Below, one piece after another: positions 17,128 to 28,400 of a stretch of DNA of 64,000 nt (within the stretch, counting starts at the first letter, position 1; each line of letters begins with the position of its first letter). Source of the stretch: JAABRB01 sp963735025 (GTDB taxonomy: Bacteria; Pseudomonadota; Gammaproteobacteria; Burkholderiales; SG8-39); contig CAVTJG010000009.1 in assembly GCA_963735025.1 (NCBI GenBank), positions 558,001 through 622,000 of the forward strand, given 5' to 3'. The position numbers and the translations under genes were made by a program. The notes under the pieces are model-generated. The model had not been told where the DNA came from, did not search any database, and saw nothing but the letters and a program-made list of their open reading frames with translations.

Positions 17128-18483
17128 CTATTGGCCAAGGCGGCCGAGACTCGCAGCTTGAATGGGCGCGCTGACCGTGGCGCGAGCCGACGCGGCATTC
17201 TCGGCTGCCGTGACGCCTATCGCCTTCGCCGCCAGCATGGCGGCAACCGCGAACAACAGTGCCTCGCCGGTGAATACCGTCCGTACGCCGTGACCGGTGA
17301 GCCGATGACGAAGCGTGCGACGTCGCTTGCCAGTGTGCCGGCAAAGCCGCCCAGGCCGAACGCGATCGCCTGTGCGGCACCCCAGAGTCCCATTCGAACG
17401 CCTTCGCGCGATTCGCGCCTGCGGCCGACCAGATTCATCATCGCGCCGATCGCCGACACCGCGAACGCACCGTTCGCAACACCGAGCGCGAACACGGCGA
17501 TGCGGAGCAGCAGCACGACGCCGGTGAATCCGGCGGCGGCCAGAGCGAGCAGGGCGAGCGCCGAGGCGATGCACCCGCCGATCGACCAAAGCCGCATCGA
17601 TCCCCACCGCGGGCCGCCGATTCCGGTACCCGGAGGCGACGAGCAGCATGCCGGCGAGCACACCCGCGTGCTGGACCGCGGCGAGTTGCGTCGACTGCCC
17701 GAGTCAGGCCGAAGACGCTGCCGGCGAACGGCTCGAGGATCAGATCCTGGGCGCTGTATGCAAGCATCGACACGAAGACGAATACGGTGAACCGGCGCGA
17801 TTCCGGCTCCGCCCGGACCTCGGTCAGGGCCGCACGGAAACTCGGCCGGGCCTGCGGCGCTTGCACCGGTGAGACTGTGCGCGGCCCTTCGACATTCCAG
17901 ATCGCGGCAAGCGTCACTAGGAATGCAATGCCGGCCACCCCAGCGGTGACGGCCAGCAAGCGCGCGGGCGAGAAGGGATCGAGAAGCGCGCCGGCGACGC
18001 CGGCCGTGACGATGGAGCCCCGATCATCATCACCCACACGATGGTCGCGGCGGCCGGGCGGCGCGCGGCATCGACCCTTTTCGCTAGCGGTACGAGAAGG
18101 GATGTTCCGGACGCGCCGACTCCCGCGCCGATTAGCAGGAACGCCGCGGCGGCCAGCACAATTCCGGCGGCCGTGTTCGTCGCCATCCAAGCGGGGGCGC
18201 CCGCCGCGGCGACGCCACACACGGCGAGCACGGCCATGCCGCCGACAATCCACGGCGTGCGGCGGCCACCGACATCCGAGCCGTAGCGAGGCGAGGCCGA
18301 GGCACTTGCACCGCGTAACGGAGCGCGACGAGGACGCCGGGGAGCATTGCCGGCAGCGCGAGCTCCACCACCATCACGCGATCGAGGGTGGAGGTGGTGA
18401 GCACCACGATTGCGCCGAGCGCGGTCTGAACGAGCCCGAGGCGGACGATCCCGATCAGCCGAGCGGTAGCCGTAGTCGGTCAT
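17128..18483 (-). CDS. PucC/LhaA-type (BCD family) major-facilitator protein, frameshifted
   Basis: Twelve-helix MFS-like protein of the bacteriochlorophyll delivery family, recovered only by joining at least five frames. Recognisable pieces in order are LTTSTLDRVMVVELALPA, GGRRTPWIVGGMAVLA, SMLAYSAQDLILEPFAGSVFGL, FALGVANGAFAVSAIGAMM and GLWGAAQAIAFGLGGFAG. It begins at ATG 18483 overlapping the bchG stop (ATGA) and ends LGRLGQ at 17128. Such proteins help assemble light-harvesting complexes; this is the copy usually found between bchP and bchG. A second family member lies at 30.9-32.3 kb. Confidence 0.8.
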
Positions 18484-19391
18484 ACCGGCACGATCGACCA
18501 GCGCAATCGCGCTGACGAGCATGCCCAGCACGTACAGCGTCACACCGGTGCCGTTGTACCAGGGGGCACGCGCACGCGGTGCCTGCAGCGGCGGGCCATT
18601 GCGGCGAATTGCAGCCCGAAGAGCAAACCGCGACGATGCCCGCGGTAAATTGACCGTCCCCAGGCTGCCAGCGCGCCGATGACCACGAGCTGCGGCACGG
18701 CCATCACGATGTACGGTCTACCTGCGCGGCCCACACGACACCGAGGCGCGCCGGAAACGCAGTCAACTCCCATGCGGTGGTCGCCTTCCACCGACTTGAA
18801 ATCGTTGAGCGTCATGATGCCGTGTGCGCCGGCGCTGTAGAGTGCGGCGATTGCGATGATCCGCCAGTCCGGGGCGGCCCCGGCCAACACGACTGCCGCG
18901 CCAGTTACCCAGGCGAGGCCCTCGTACGACACTGCGACTGCCGTGTTGCCCCACCAACCGTTGCGTTTCAGCCGCGCGGGCGGCGCACTGTAAGCCCAGG
19001 CGAGGACAAGACCTGCCGCGGCCGCCCAGAACACCCAGCGACCGAAGGCAGCGGCGATGCCCAGCGAGAGCACCGACCACGCGACCGCGATGTACAGCCC
19101 CCACCGGCCGGGGACGCGCCCCGATGGAATGGGGCGATGCGGCTCGTTGATTGCGTCGACCTCCCGATCGAACCAGTCGTTGACGGCCTGGCTGGTCGCG
19201 CACAGAAGCGGCCCGGCGAGAATGATCCCCGCGAGGAGTAGCGGCCAATCTCCCGCGGCCGCGCCTGCGGACACAGCGCCGCATCCGAACGCCCACATCG
19301 GCGGGAACCATGTGATTGGCTTGAGAAGTTCCAGCACCGCGCGCGGCGCAGGACGGCTTCCCTCGGCCGGTATGACAGCCGCGCGTTCCAT
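18480..19391 (-). CDS. bchG: Bacteriochlorophyll synthase BchG (C-terminus frameshifted)
   Basis: A UbiA-family prenyltransferase of about 300 residues. The first 210 residues are clean: LLKPITWFPPMWAFGCG, the Asp-rich NDWFDREVDAINEPHRPIPSG, and the second motif TLNDFKSVEGDHRMGVD. After about 18770 the frame breaks several times but WYNGTGVTLYVLGMLVSA near the end is typical BchG. It esterifies bacteriochlorophyllide a with geranylgeranyl diphosphate in the membrane. A PpsR-type box and a -35-like TTGACG lie 30-50 bases upstream of the ATG. Confidence 0.9.
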
Positions 19392-19420
19392 GACCCTAGC
19401 GTAGACTCAGACGCGGAGAG

Positions 19421-19438
19421 CGTCAATAGGAGTTGACA
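19421..19438 (-). promoter_or_regulatory. PpsR-type box upstream of bchG
   Basis: On the minus strand the site reads TGTC-N10-GACG (TGTCAACTCCTATTGACG), one base from the PpsR/CrtJ palindrome TGTC-N10-GACA. Its TTGACG end could be the -35 of bchG (17 bases before TACGCT), so binding would block RNA polymerase. Confidence 0.65.
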
Positions 19439-19482
19439 CTAATAGTGTACTGTTTCGAAGACGCCTGGCAACAATCCCGTGG

Positions 19483-20907
19483 TTACTTGCCGCCCTCGGA
19501 TGCGAGCTCCCCGAGTCCGTACCGATGCAGCTTGACGTAGAGACTTTGCCGGCTCAGCCCGAGCAGTTCCGCTGCGGACGCGCGGTTGTCCTCGGTGACC
19601 TCGAGTGCCGCCTCGATGCACAGTCGCTCGATCACGTCGGTCGCCTCGCGAACGATCTCCTTGAGCGACACGCGTCCGACGAGCTCGGTAAGCTGTTCCA
19701 CCGATCGCGTCAGGACGCGCGACGAGCGCGTTGTCGTAGTGACCCGCCGCGCCACGTCGCGGATCATGAAGCCGAAGGAAACGTGTTCGCCGCCTGTCAC
19801 GGCAACCCCGGAGATCTCGACTTCGGTGGTCGAACCGAATTCACCGCGGATCGTTGTCGCAAACAGCCGCACGTTGCCATGTTGACGCAGATTCGCCGTC
19901 AACACGCCCAGATCGAGGCCTTGGCGGCCGAGCCATCGATCGAGCGGTTCGCCGCGCGCTTGTTCCTCCGTCACGAGCTGTGCGAGCTCGAGAAAGGCCT
20001 GGTTGGTCGCGCGGACGCGACCATCCAGATCCGTAAGAACGAAGCCATCTGGCACGCTCTCCACGACTCGCAGGACCTGTGCCTTCGCGCCTCGGGAGAC
20101 CGGGTCAATGGAGGGACCGTCAGGGGTAGCGATCCGGACCAGGAGTAGAGCGTCCTGTTCCTGGCGGACCAGGGAGGCAGATACCTGGCAATCGTGATTT
20201 GCGCCGCGTACGCGCGCCTGCACGGAATCGGCGTCGCCTACGGCCTGCACGGTGGCAAGCAAACCTCGCACGCGCGCAATACTCTCGTCGTCGAATGCGT
20301 CGACGAGCAATCGCGCCGCGGCACCCCCCTCGCCGCCGCCGAGCAATCGATCCGCGGCGGGGTTTGCATCGAGGATCTTCTGTGACTGAGCGTCGATGAT
20401 CAGGATGGCTTCGGACGAAAACCGAAAAAGCATGCGGTAACGGGTCTCCGCATTGCGGAAGCGCAAGTAGTCGCGCTCCAGCGATTGCTGGGCCGAGACG
20501 AGCCGTTGCTGCAATGCCGACAGCTCACCGAGACTGCGGCCGACCGTCAAGACCCGGCCGGCCTGGCCCGTCTGGACCGCGGCGTGCAGGACGGGTTCGT
20601 CCGAATCCCGGTGCGAGGGATAGTTGACATGGCGCCAGCGCGGTGCGCCGTTCGATGCCGCTTCGCGCAGCAACGCCTGGACCTTCGATCGGCTCTCGAC
20701 CGTCACCACTTCCATCCACCGCCGACCGACCCAGGCCTCGCTGTCCGGCAGCGCCGCCTGGAGATCGTCACGGCCGAAGGCAACGTCGCGAATCACGCCT
20801 TTTCCGTCGACGATCAGTGCCATGTCCGCGGTCGCTGAAAGCACGATCGCGGCGGTATCCGCATCGAGACTGCCGAGGGTCTTCTTCGGGGCGGCGAACA
20901 GTTTCAC
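19483..20907 (-). CDS. ppsR2: PpsR/CrtJ-type transcriptional regulator (second copy)
   Basis: 474 residues with the full PpsR plan: N-domain (ATADMALIVDGKGVIRDVAF), Q-linker helix, two PAS domains (SEAILIIDAQSQKILDAN; PDGFVLTDLDGRVRATN) and the Fis-type helix-turn-helix NRASAAELLGLSRQSLYVKL. GTG 20907 is chosen because it gives a PpsR-like N-terminus; the open frame to 21219 overlaps aerR and looks non-coding. Unlike the other copy it keeps a Cys at the edge of the DNA-binding domain (Cys430, ERLCIEAALE), the position reported to be redox-active in other PpsR proteins. It lies 44 bases behind aerR, the standard partner. Confidence 0.9.
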   Translation of the reverse strand: MKLFAAPKKTLGSLDADTAAIVLSATADMALIVDGKGVIRDVAFGRDDLQAALPDSEAWVGRRWMEVVTVESRSKVQALLREAASNGAPRWRHVNYPSHRDSDEPVLHAAVQTGQAGRVLTVGRSLGELSALQQRLVSAQQSLERDYLRFRNAETRYRMLFRFSSEAILIIDAQSQKILDANPAADRLLGGGEGGAAARLLVDAFDDESIARVRGLLATVQAVGDADSVQARVRGANHDCQVSASLVRQEQDALLLVRIATPDGPSIDPVSRGAKAQVLRVVESVPDGFVLTDLDGRVRATNQAFLELAQLVTEEQARGEPLDRWLGRQGLDLGVLTANLRQHGNVRLFATTIRGEFGSTTEVEISGVAVTGGEHVSFGFMIRDVARRVTTTTRSSRVLTRSVEQLTELVGRVSLKEIVREATDVIERLCIEAALEVTEDNRASAAELLGLSRQSLYVKLHRYGLGELASEGGK

Positions 20908-20951
20908 GCGGTGGGCCGCCCGGGCCTCATCGAGCCGAACGAAAGCCGCTC

Positions 20952-21872
20952 TCAGGTGCCGACGTCCTGCGCGCCGGCCGATTCTGCAGGGCGCAGTGCG
21001 AGCATCCGTTCGGCACGAGCCACCGCGATCCGGCCGTCGGTCGCGGTCGCATCCGCGCCGACGCGGCAGGCAAGATCGGGCTGCGCGTTGAATAGCGGGC
21101 CGCCCACCATGATCCGCACTGACCGGTTCCGCGAGACGCGCCGGATCGCGCGGATGAGCTGCGAGAGACCGGCAAACCGGATCTCGCCGGCCGCCGACAG
21201 GCCGACCATCCCGAACCACTCGCCGGCGACGAGCCCGAGCAGATCGTCATTGTCGGCAAACGGGCCACTCCAGACGCTCCAGCCGGCGCGCCGGAAAAAC
21301 TCGGCAACCATCATGGCGCCGAACGAGTGTTGCTCCCCGGGTAGCGGAACGAGCACCGCGCGGCGCCGGGTGCTGCGCACCGTGTCGTAGTCGGGCAGCG
21401 CCGGATGCAGATGATGAAGAACCTGGTGCAAATGCCACAGACCGATAGTGACTTCGGAGAAGTCGCACACGTCCTCGCTCCACAACTCTCCGAGATGGCG
21501 TGCCGCGGGCGCGAGCAGGTGCAGGCATAGCGTCTCGCACGAAACGCCGCGGTCCCGTAGCGCGTCGACATGCGCGCACGCGGCACTCGCCTCCTGCGCG
21601 ACCACGAGTCGAGCGAATGTGGAGATCTCCTCGGTAGACGGAATCCAGTGCGCGGTGTGCGACGCCGGCTGCGCCATTGTGGGCGCGTCTTTCCGGCTCA
21701 GTACCAGGCGCGGCACCACCTCGGCCTCGACCGCGCGGATCAGCCACTCGCGCCGGACCTCCACGTCGTCGAGCGACACGCCCGGGGGGGGCGCTGTCCC
21801 CAATGCCGCGGCCATCTCGTGAACTTCGTCCCAGCATTCCTGCGTCCTCGCCTGATGTACCTGCCCCGGCAT
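20952..21872 (-). CDS. aerR: AerR/PpaA-type cobalamin-binding photosynthesis regulator
   Basis: 306 residues with a helical domain followed by a B12-binding domain; the cobalamin His182 sits in PLPGEQHSFGAMM. The start ATG 21872 has a GGAGAGGAGGGAG ribosome site; the open frame to 21965 adds residues that do not resemble the family. AerR/PpaA binds hydroxocobalamin after illumination and modulates DNA binding by PpsR/CrtJ. Its position between ppsR and bchF is conserved in purple bacteria. The 220-base region to bchF is divergent and holds the bchF promoter. Confidence 0.88.
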   Translation of the reverse strand: MPGQVHQARTQECWDEVHEMAAALGTAPPPGVSLDDVEVRREWLIRAVEAEVVPRLVLSRKDAPTMAQPASHTAHWIPSTEEISTFARLVVAQEASAACAHVDALRDRGVSCETLCLHLLAPAARHLGELWSEDVCDFSEVTIGLWHLHQVLHHLHPALPDYDTVRSTRRRAVLVPLPGEQHSFGAMMVAEFFRRAGWSVWSGPFADNDDLLGLVAGEWFGMVGLSAAGEIRFAGLSQLIRAIRRVSRNRSVRIMVGGPLFNAQPDLACRVGADATATDGRIAVARAERMLALRPAESAGAQDVGT

Positions 21873-22006
21873 GGCTCCCTCCTCTCCGGCACGCATCGGC
21901 TCCCTTCGCGAGCCTGGTTTTGTTGTCGTTCCGCGCTTCCCGCCTCGCGGCGGGGACGCCCGCACGAGCCAAGTTACGGCGGAACTTCACTCCATCCTCA
22001 GTCAAT

Positions 22007-22063
22007 TGTCAAGTATCTGTGACGTCCATTTTGATTGACACAGTTTCGCAACGGGTCTAGATT
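22007..22063 (+). promoter_or_regulatory. bchF operon promoter with PpsR-type box
   Basis: The box TGTCAAGTATCTGTGACG (22007-22024) fits TGTC-N10-GACA with one mismatch. It is followed by TTGACA (22035-22040), a 17-base spacer and TAGATT (22058-22063), 30 bases before the bchF ATG. The box lies ten bases upstream of the -35 and may also act on divergent aerR. Confidence 0.7.
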
Positions 22064-22092
22064 TCTGTCGCGGAACAACGAAAGCAGGCGTC

Positions 22093-22604
22093 ATGCACCC
22101 CCGACAGACCCAAGCACCGCAGAGCCTTTACACAGCGAGTGAGCGCCGCCGTCGCGACGCTTCGCCGTGGACGCTGGTGCAGGGGGTACTCGCGCCGGTC
22201 CAGTTCGCCGCATTTCTGATCAGCCTCTGGCTGGTGCTGCGGTATCTGCGACCGGGGAAGGGCTCGCGATCGCAACCGCCTCGGTCGTCGTCAAGACGTT
22301 TTTCCTGTACACCATCATGATCACTGGGTCGTTGTGGGAGCGGGACGTCTTCGGTCGCTATCTCTTCGCGCCGGCGTTCTACTGGGAGGATGTCGTCAGC
22401 ATGCTCGTGCTTGCGCTCCACACCGCGTATCTCATGACGTTGACGGTGAGTATCGTCAACGCAGAGCATCAAATGTATCTGGCGCTCGCAGCGTACGCCG
22501 CTTACGTCGTCAACGCAACACAGTTCCTGTTGAAGCTGCGTGCTGCACGGCAACAAGGTGGTGGTGCATTGTCTGCTGCGGTGATGGCAGGGGGGGCCGA
22601 ATGA
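22093..22604 (+). CDS. bchF: 3-vinyl bacteriochlorophyllide hydratase BchF (one frameshift)
   Basis: About 170 residues, all helical membrane-like sequence. The part from ATG 22093 (LYTASERRRRDASPWTLVQG, PVQFAAFLISLWLVLRYL) continues in another frame with GEGLAIATASVVVKTFFLYT and GSLWERDVFGRYLFAPAFYW; one base is missing near 22256. BchF hydrates the C3 vinyl group on the way to bacteriochlorophyllide a. First gene of bchFNBHLM; its stop overlaps the bchN ATG. Confidence 0.9.
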
Positions 22605-23911
22605 GCCATCGGGACGCCCTTCGCGTCCACATTCGGCCGCACCGATCGGTCGCGGCACGATTTCCGTGTTGCGCGAGCGCGGACAGCGCGAGGTGTTTTG
22701 CGGGCTGACCGGCATCGTCTGGCTGCATCGCAAGATCCAGGACGCCTTCTTCCTGGTCGTCGGCTCGCGCACCTGCGCGCATCTGATCCAATCGGCCGCC
22801 GGCGTCATGATCTTCGCCGAGCCGCGGTTTGCCACCGCCATCATCGACGAGCGCGATCTCGCAGGGATGGCGGACTGCCAACGACGGAGCTCGACCGCGT
22901 CGTCGCCCGCTGCTGGCGCGCCGGCCGGATATCAGGCTGCTCTTCCTCGTCGGCTCGTGCCCGTCGGAAGTGATCAAGCTCGATCTCTGCGCGCGCGGCG
23001 CAGCGGCTGTCGCCACTCCATGCCCGCGCGTGCGCGTGCTCAACTATTCGGGCAGCGGCATCGAGACGACCTTCACGCAAGGCGAGGACGCGTGCCTCGC
23101 CGCGCTGGTTCCCGAGCTGCCCGCACAAGCGACCGAGCGCCGCGCTCGCTGCTCGTGGTCGGCGCGCTGCGCCGACGTCGTCGAGGATCAGTTCCGCGCG
23201 ACTGTTCGCCGAGCTCGGCATCGACACGTTGCGTTTTCCCGCCGCGACGATGCCACGGCGAGCTGCCGCCAGTCGGACCGCGACACGTCGATCCTGCTGG
23301 CGCAGCCGTTTCTCGCCGATACGGCGCAGGGCGCTCGAGGCGGCGCGGCGCCAGCTCATCGCCGCGCCTGTTTCCGCTCGGCGCGGAAGGCACGACGACT
23401 TGGCTGCAGCGCCGCGCGCAGATCGTGGGATATCGACGAGACTGCATTTCACGGAGGTCACGGCACCGGGCGCGAGCGGGCGCGTCAAGCGCTCGTAGCC
23501 AGCCGCGGCCAGCTCGCCGGCAAGCGCATTTTCTTCTTCCCGGATTCGCAGCTCGAGATCCCGCTGGCGCGGTTCCTTCAGCGCGAACTCGGGAGTGGAG
23601 CTGGTCGAGGTCGGCACGCCCTATCTCCACCGCGCGCCATCTGCGCGCATGAGCTGGCGCTCCTGTCCGCGCGACGTGCACGCATCAGCGAGGGCCAGGA
23701 CGTCGATCGCCAACTCGATCGCTGCCGCGCCGCCGCGCCCGACCTCATCGTCTGCGGTCTCGGCCTCGCCAATCCGCTCGAGGCGGAGGGCTCACGACCA
23801 AGTGGTCGATCGAGCTGGTGTTCACGCCGATCCAGGGCTTCGAGCAGGCCGGCGACCTCGCCGAGCTGTTCGCGCGCCCGCTGCGCCGGCGCGACACGGT
23901 TGGAGGTCTGA
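22601..23911 (+). CDS. bchN: Protochlorophyllide reductase (dark-operative) subunit BchN, heavily frameshifted
   Basis: About 435 residues over roughly a dozen frame changes. Conserved pieces in order are ERGQREVFCGLTGIVWLHRK, FFLVVGSRTCAHLIQSAAGV, RVLNYSGSGIETTFTQGED and GKRIFFFPDSQLEIPLARFL, ending near EQAGDLAELFARPL. The Cys residues in REVFCGLTG and SRTCAH belong to the NB-cluster ligands. BchN pairs with BchB as the catalytic component that, fed by BchL, reduces ring D of protochlorophyllide without light. No substitution-type decay is visible between the shifts. Confidence 0.85.
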
Positions 23912-23915
23912 CGCG

Positions 23916-25490
23916 ATGCAGCTGACCGTCTGGACATATGAGGGCCCGCCGCACGTCGGCGCCATGCGCATCGCGACCGCGATGCAGGGCGTGCACTACG
24001 TCCTGCATGCGCCGCAGGGCGACACCTACGCCGATCTGCTCTTCACCATGATCGAGCGGCGCGACAAGCGCCCGCCGGTGACCTACACGACCTTCCAGGC
24101 GCGCGACCTCGGCAGGCGACACGGCCGAGCTGTTCAAGACGGCGGCGCGGGAAGCCTACGAGCGCTTCCAGCCGGACGCGCTGCTGGTCGGCGCCTCGTG
24201 CACGGCGGAGCTGATCCAGGACGATCCCGGCGGTCTCGCCAAGGCGCTCGACCTGCCCGTGCCGGTCGATGCCGCTGGAGTTGCCGGCCTACCAGCGGAA
24301 GGAAAACTGGGGCGCCGCCGAAACATTCTATCGGCTGGTCCGGGCGCTTGCCGGCCCAACGCACCGACACCTGGCTCGTGCGCGCCGCGCGGACGCCCGG
24401 CACGCGTGCGCGCTGCAACCTGCTCGGCCCGACCGCGCTCGGTTTTCGCCACCGTGACGATGTGCCGGAGGTGACCGAAGCTCCTCGACGCGCATCGGCA
24501 TCGACGTTAACGTCGTAGCGCCGCTCGGTGCAACGCCCGCCGATCTTGCCGCGCCTCGGCGAGGCCGACTTCAATGTCGTGCTCTACCCGGAGATTGCGG
24601 CGCCCGCGGCGCAGCTGGCTGGAGCGAACTTTCGGCCAGCCGCGCCACGCGCAACCGTGCCGATCGGCATGAGCGCCACACGCGAGTTCATCGCTGGAGA
24701 TCGCGCGAGCTGGCGGACATCGATGCCAGCGCCTGTCGTCGGCGAGCCTAGACTCGCGGCTGCCCTGGTACTCGCGCTCGGTCGATTCGACGTATCTCAC
24801 CGGCAAGCGCGTCTTCATCTTCGGCGATGCGACGCACGCCGTCGCCGCAGCGCGTATCGCGCAGCCGACGAGCTCGGCTTCACGGTCGTCGGACTCGGCA
24901 CCTACAGCCGCGAGTTCGCGCGCGAAGTGCGCGCGGCCGCCGTCGAGTACGGCATCGAGCCGCTGATCACCGACGACTATCTCGAGGTCGAGGCGCAGGT
25001 CGCCGACGCTGCAGCCGGAACTCGTGCTCGGCACGCAGATGGAGCGCCACATCGCCAAGCGGCTGCGGCATCCCATGCGCGGTGATCTCGGCGCCGGTGC
25101 ACGTACAGGACTATCCCGCTCGTTACTCACCGCAAATGGGGTTCGAAGGGGCGAACGTCATCTTCGACACCTGGGTACACCCGCTGATGATGGGGCTCGA
25201 GGAGCATCTGCTGGGCATGTTCCGCGAGGACTACGAGTTCAATGACGCGGCGGCTCCTTCGCATCTGGGCGTCGCCGCCGAAGCGCGCGCGATGCCACGA
25301 CGCGCCGCCGAAGTTCGACCTCTGCAGACAGCGATCGCCTGGGCGCCGGAAGCGGAGCGCGAGCTGGAAAGATTCCCTTCTTCGTGCGCGGCAAGGCGCG
25401 TCGGAACACCGAACGGTTCGCCAGCGAGCAGGGACTCGCAATGATCGAAGTGGAGACGCTCTACGATGCCAAAGCGCATTTCGTCGCTGA
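23916..25490 (+). CDS. bchB: Protochlorophyllide reductase subunit BchB, heavily frameshifted
   Basis: About 525 residues. It opens with MQLTVWTYEGPPHVGAMRIA and LYADLLFTM-like family sequence, continues with PDALLVGASCTAELIQDDPG, KRVFIFGDATHAV-type sequence and MGFEGANVIFDTWVHPLMMG, and ends FVRGKARRNTERFA then VETLYDAKAHF with a one-base loss before the stop at 25488. BchB carries the Asp ligand and catalytic residues for protochlorophyllide reduction together with BchN. It starts 5 bases behind bchN and its end overlaps the likely bchH start. Confidence 0.85.
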
Positions 25491-28400
25491 GTCGCTGCGA
25501 TCCGAGGGCGCTTGCGCCGGTCTGGCGGAAAGGCGAAGAGAGCGCGACCCGAGGTCACGCTGGCGTCCGTGCATTCGCGCGTGATCGTCACGCTCGACAG
25601 CCACCTCGCAAGCGCGACCGCTTCCGCGGCACGACGCTTGCCCGCGAGTTGCCGGGCCTCGAGCTACGCCTGCACCGGCCGCGGACTGGGCCGACGACGC
25701 GGCAGCGCTCGAGCGCTGCATCGCGGACATCGGATGCGGCGACATCGTGATCGCCAACATGCTGTTCATGGAGGACCACATCGCGCCGGTGCTGCCGGCG
25801 CTGCAGGCGCGACGCGACCACTGCGACGCGATGATCGGTTGTCATGTCGGCGGGCGAGGTCATCCGTCTGACGCGGATGGGCCGCCTGACGATGGACGGC
25901 TCGCCGGGCGGCGCGCTCGCGCTGCTCAAGCGGCTGCGCGGGGGGCGCAAGAACGAGGCGGAAGCCCGGGAGCACAGCAGATGAAAATGCTGCGGCGCCT
26001 CCCGCAGATCCTGCGCTTCATCCCGGGCACCGCACAGGATCTGCGCGCCTACTTCCTGACGTTGCAGTACTGGCTCGCGGGCTCCGACGAGAATGTCGTC
26101 GACCTGGTGCGCTTTCTGGTCGACCGCTATGCCGATGGCCCGCGCCGCGCACTGCGCGGCACGCTGAAAGTCGCACCCCCCGCCGAATATCCCGACGTCG
26201 GTGTCTATCACCCGCGTGCGCGCGGCGCATCGTGGATTGTGCGAGCCGCCTGCCTGCCGCGCCTTCCACACGAAGCGCGGCACGGTGGGTCTGCTCGTGA
26301 TGCGCTCCTATGTGCTGGCTGGCAACACCGGGCACTACGACGGCGTGATCGCGGAGTTCGAGGCACGCGGGCTGCGTGTGATTCCTGCGTTTGCGACCGG
26401 CCTCGACGCGCGTCCCGCCGTCGAGCGATTCTTCATGAATGACGGCAAGGCGACCGTGGATGCGGTCGTGTCCCTCACCGGCTTTTCGCTCGTCGGTGGC
26501 CCGGCCTACAACGACGCCAGGGCGGCCGAAGAGATGCTCGCGGCCCTGGACGTACCCTACATCGCGGCGCACTCGCTCGAGTTCCAGACGCTGGAGCACT
26601 GGGAAGCCTCGGAGCGCGGGCTTGTGCCGGTCGAGGCGACGATGATGGTCGCGATTCCGGAACTCGACGGCGCGACCGGGCCGATGATTTTCGGCGGCCG
26701 ATCGGCGAGTGCTGTCAGCTGCGACTCCGCGCGACATGCAGGTCCACCCGGAGCGCGCAAAGATGCTGGCGGCACGGGTCGCCAAGCTGGTTGCACTGCG
26801 GCATTCGGCGCGCGCCGAACGCGGGTCGCGATAGTCCTGTTCAATTTCCCGCCCAACGTCGGGCGCGACGGGGACCGCCGCGTATCTTGCAGTGTTCGAG
26901 TCGCTGCACCGCACGCTGAGCGCGCTGCGCGATGCGGGGTACACGGTCGAGGTGCCAGCTACCGTCGATGCACTGCGCGAACGCGATCCTCGGCGGGAAT
27001 GCTGCGCGCTACGGCGCCGACGCGAATGTCTGTGCGCGCATCCCCGCCGACGAACACGTGCGTCGCGATCGCTGGTTGGCGGACATCGAAGCCCAGTGGG
27101 GTCCGGCGCCAGGCCGACAGCAGAGCGGACGGCGCGTCGATTTTCGTGCTGGGCGAGCGGTTCGGCAACGTTCTCGTCGGCATTCAACCCGCGTTCGGCT
27201 ACGAAGGCGACCCGATGCGGCTCCTGTTCGAGAGGGGATTCGCGCCGACGCACGCCTTCTCGGCCTTCTATCGCTACCTGCGCGAAGATTTCGCCGCCAT
27301 ACGCGTGCTGCACTTCGGCACGCACGGCGCGCTCGAGTTCATGCCTGGCAAGCAGGTCGGCCTGTCGGCAGCGTGCTGGCCGGACCGGCTGATCGGCGAT
27401 CTGCCCAATATCTATCTCTACGCCGCCAACAACCCTTCCGAAGGGACGCATCGCCAAGCGCCGCGCCGCGGCGACGCTGGTCAGCTATCTGACGCCGCCG
27501 GTGGCGCACGCCGGACTCTATCGCGGCCTTGTCGAGCTCAAGGCGTCGATCGAGCGTTGGCGGGCGCTGCCGCCGGAGGCGCCGACGAGCGCGGCGACCT
27601 CGCCGCGCTCATCCAGGCGCAGGCCGCCGAGCTCGAGCTCGCAACGCCCGAGCCGGCATGGGCCGGCGAGGCCGAGACCGAGGTGCGGCGCTCGCCGACG
27701 ACGGTCCTCGAACTGGAACACACGCTCATCCCGCATGGTCTGCACGTCGTCGGCCAGACGCCGACGCCGGAGGAGCGCGTCGATATGCTGCTCGCGCTCG
27801 CGGCGGCTGCGCACGGCGGCGACACCGCGTGCGGCGGTCGAGGCGCTCGTGCGGGCGACGCACCGGAAGCCGCTGTGCGGCCGCATTACCGACGACGCAA
27901 CGCTCGCGACGCTCGGCGAGCTCGCCGACGACCGACTGCGCTGCTCGCGCGAGAATCACGAGATCCCCGCACTTCTGCGCGCGCTCGACGGCCGCTTCGT
28001 TCGCCCGGTGCCGGGTGGCGACCTGCTGCGCAAGCCCGCGATCCTGCCGACCGGCCGCAACGTCCACGGCTTCGATCCCTTCCGCATTCCGAGCGTCTTC
28101 GCGGTGCGGACGGCGCGCGGCAGGCCGAGCGGCTGCTGGAACGGCATGCCGCGGACGGCAACGCGCTTCCCGAGACCGTGGCGCTGGTGCTGTGGGGCAC
28201 CGACAACCTCAAGAGCGAAGGCGGGCCGATCGCGCAGGCGCTGGCGCTGATCGGCGCGCGGCCGCGCTTCGACAGCTACGGCCGGCTCGCGCGGCGCGAC
28301 GCTCGTTCCGCTGCGAGGAGCTGGGGCGGCCGCGGATCGACGTGGTGATGACGCTTTCGGGCATATTCCGCGATCTGCTTGCCGCTGCAGACCCGGCTGC

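Noticed and set aside
15931..17790. 619-codon plus-strand open frame opposite bchP
   Set aside because: High GC suppresses stops in antisense frames; the sequence is Arg/Ala-rich with no family resemblance, whereas bchP is clear on the other strand.
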